Below, in pieces: positions 6,825 through 7,170 of a stretch of 7,170 bases of DNA. Position numbers and translations under genes: made by a program. The notes beneath the pieces were generated by a model, which searched no databases, was not told the DNA's origin, and saw only the letters and a list, made by a program, of their open reading frames with translations. The stretch lies in the NCBI GenBank assembly GCA_900545835.1, contig URBB01000099.1:1-7170 (forward strand), in the 5' to 3' direction. The stretch's first letter is position 1. The number at the start of each line of letters is the position of its first letter. This stretch comes from an uncultured Collinsella sp. (GTDB lineage Bacteria; Actinomycetota; Coriobacteriia; Coriobacteriales; Coriobacteriaceae).

Positions 6825-7135
6825 ATAGACGCTCCCTTCCTACCGACTAACCCCCATCCTAGGCAGCAACGGCTAAAGGAAACATAAAAGAGACGGCTGT
6901 CATGCATGGAAGGCGCAAACCCCCAATGCGTCGGTAGATCCCCAACGACTAGGACTGTCCCCAAGTGCCGGCAGAAAAGGAACGTCCCTAAGTGCCAACC
7001 AGGGCAACACCGCAGATAGAGGACGGACAGCGAAAGCCCGCCAGAGCGAGCAAGGTGCCTTCAAGCAAAATGGCGCCGCAGGTTGAGTATAAGTCAGCGA
7101 GCGGGCCGCATTTGAGACAAGGTGACGTGAAACGA
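6825..7135. other. Intergenic region upstream of the exporter gene, no gene seen
   Basis: No supportable reading frame lies here. It contains the exporter ribosome binding site (6832-6840), a tandem 18-base repeat (6952-6996) and two weak minus-strand -10 candidates. TATACT at 7091-7086 has a poor CAAATG at the -35 position with 17-bp spacing and would give a leader of over 250 bases. TAGGAT at 6861-6856 is closer but also lacks a good -35. Neither is convincing, so the promoter is unassigned. Confidence 0.4.
6952..6996. repeat. Tandem pair of 18-base repeats (REP-like, CTGTCCCC family)
   Basis: GGACTGTCCCCAAGTGCC (6952-6969) and GGAACGTCCCTAAGTGCC (6979-6996) agree at 15 of 18 positions and are spaced 27 bases apart in the same orientation. 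The first contains the small palindrome GGACTGTCC. The CTGTCCCC core is shared with the element at 5238-5245 on the other side of the exporter gene. Confidence 0.5.
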
Positions 7136-7164
7136 AAGGGCGCTGACCTTCTGGTCGCGCCCTT
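7131..7164 (-). terminator. Probable terminator of an upstream minus-strand gene outside the window
   Basis: AAGGGCGC (7136-7143) pairs with GCGCCCTT (7157-7164). After a one-base bulge GACC pairs with GGTC around a four-base loop, giving 12 pairs. On the minus strand the stem runs into TTTCGTTTCA, a modest T-rich tail; the plus-strand exit (GAAGTT) is poorer. Its direction is therefore probably minus, ending a gene to the right of the window. Confidence 0.5.
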
Positions 7165-7170
7165 GAAGTT

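Noticed and set aside
1..7170. CRISPR array, tRNA or rRNA genes, transposase genes
   Set aside because: No regularly spaced repeats, cloverleaf-like segments, rRNA stretches or transposase-like proteins were recognised on either strand.

Overview
The window is GC-rich, tightly packed bacterial chromosome. Three genes are supported, all on the minus strand, so transcription runs from right to left. GC-biased codon use, a giant fused CoA-dehydratase-activase-type protein, a fused ThrE-type exporter and intergenic palindromes with a CTGTCCCC core together suggest an anaerobic gut actinobacterium of the class Coriobacteriia, possibly Collinsella. That assignment is inference from gene style, not from a marker gene.

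Layout from left to right. Positions 1-4112 hold a very large open frame cut by the left edge: about 1,370 residues with two activase (BadF/BcrA/HgdC-type ATPase) domains in tandem, a four-cysteine element, a DUF2229-type domain and an HgdB-like dehydratase/reductase part. Positions 4113-4393 are intergenic and hold this gene's promoter region, a perfect 10+1+10 palindrome over the expected -35, and an intrinsic terminator for the gene upstream in transcription. Positions 4394-4942 encode a small four-helix membrane protein of the DUF2798 type with an internal duplication. Positions 4943-5255 carry a strong minus-strand terminator hairpin only about 45 bases before that gene's start, a near-perfect 20-bp palindrome, and two adjacent palindromic repeats that end flush with the next stop codon. 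Positions 5256-6824 encode a 522-residue ThrE-family amino-acid exporter. Positions 6825-7170 are non-coding, with two tandem 18-base repeat copies and a terminator-like hairpin at the right edge, probably ending a minus-strand gene outside the window.

The three genes share an orientation, but hairpin terminators separate them, so they look like single-gene transcription units rather than an operon. The most interesting items are the giant protein, which carries both halves of the activase cluster-binding site in one chain and can be read as a self-contained ATP-driven low-potential reductase of unknown substrate, and the operator-like palindrome at its promoter. The many long open frames on the plus strand are antisense shadows of the GC-biased genes.
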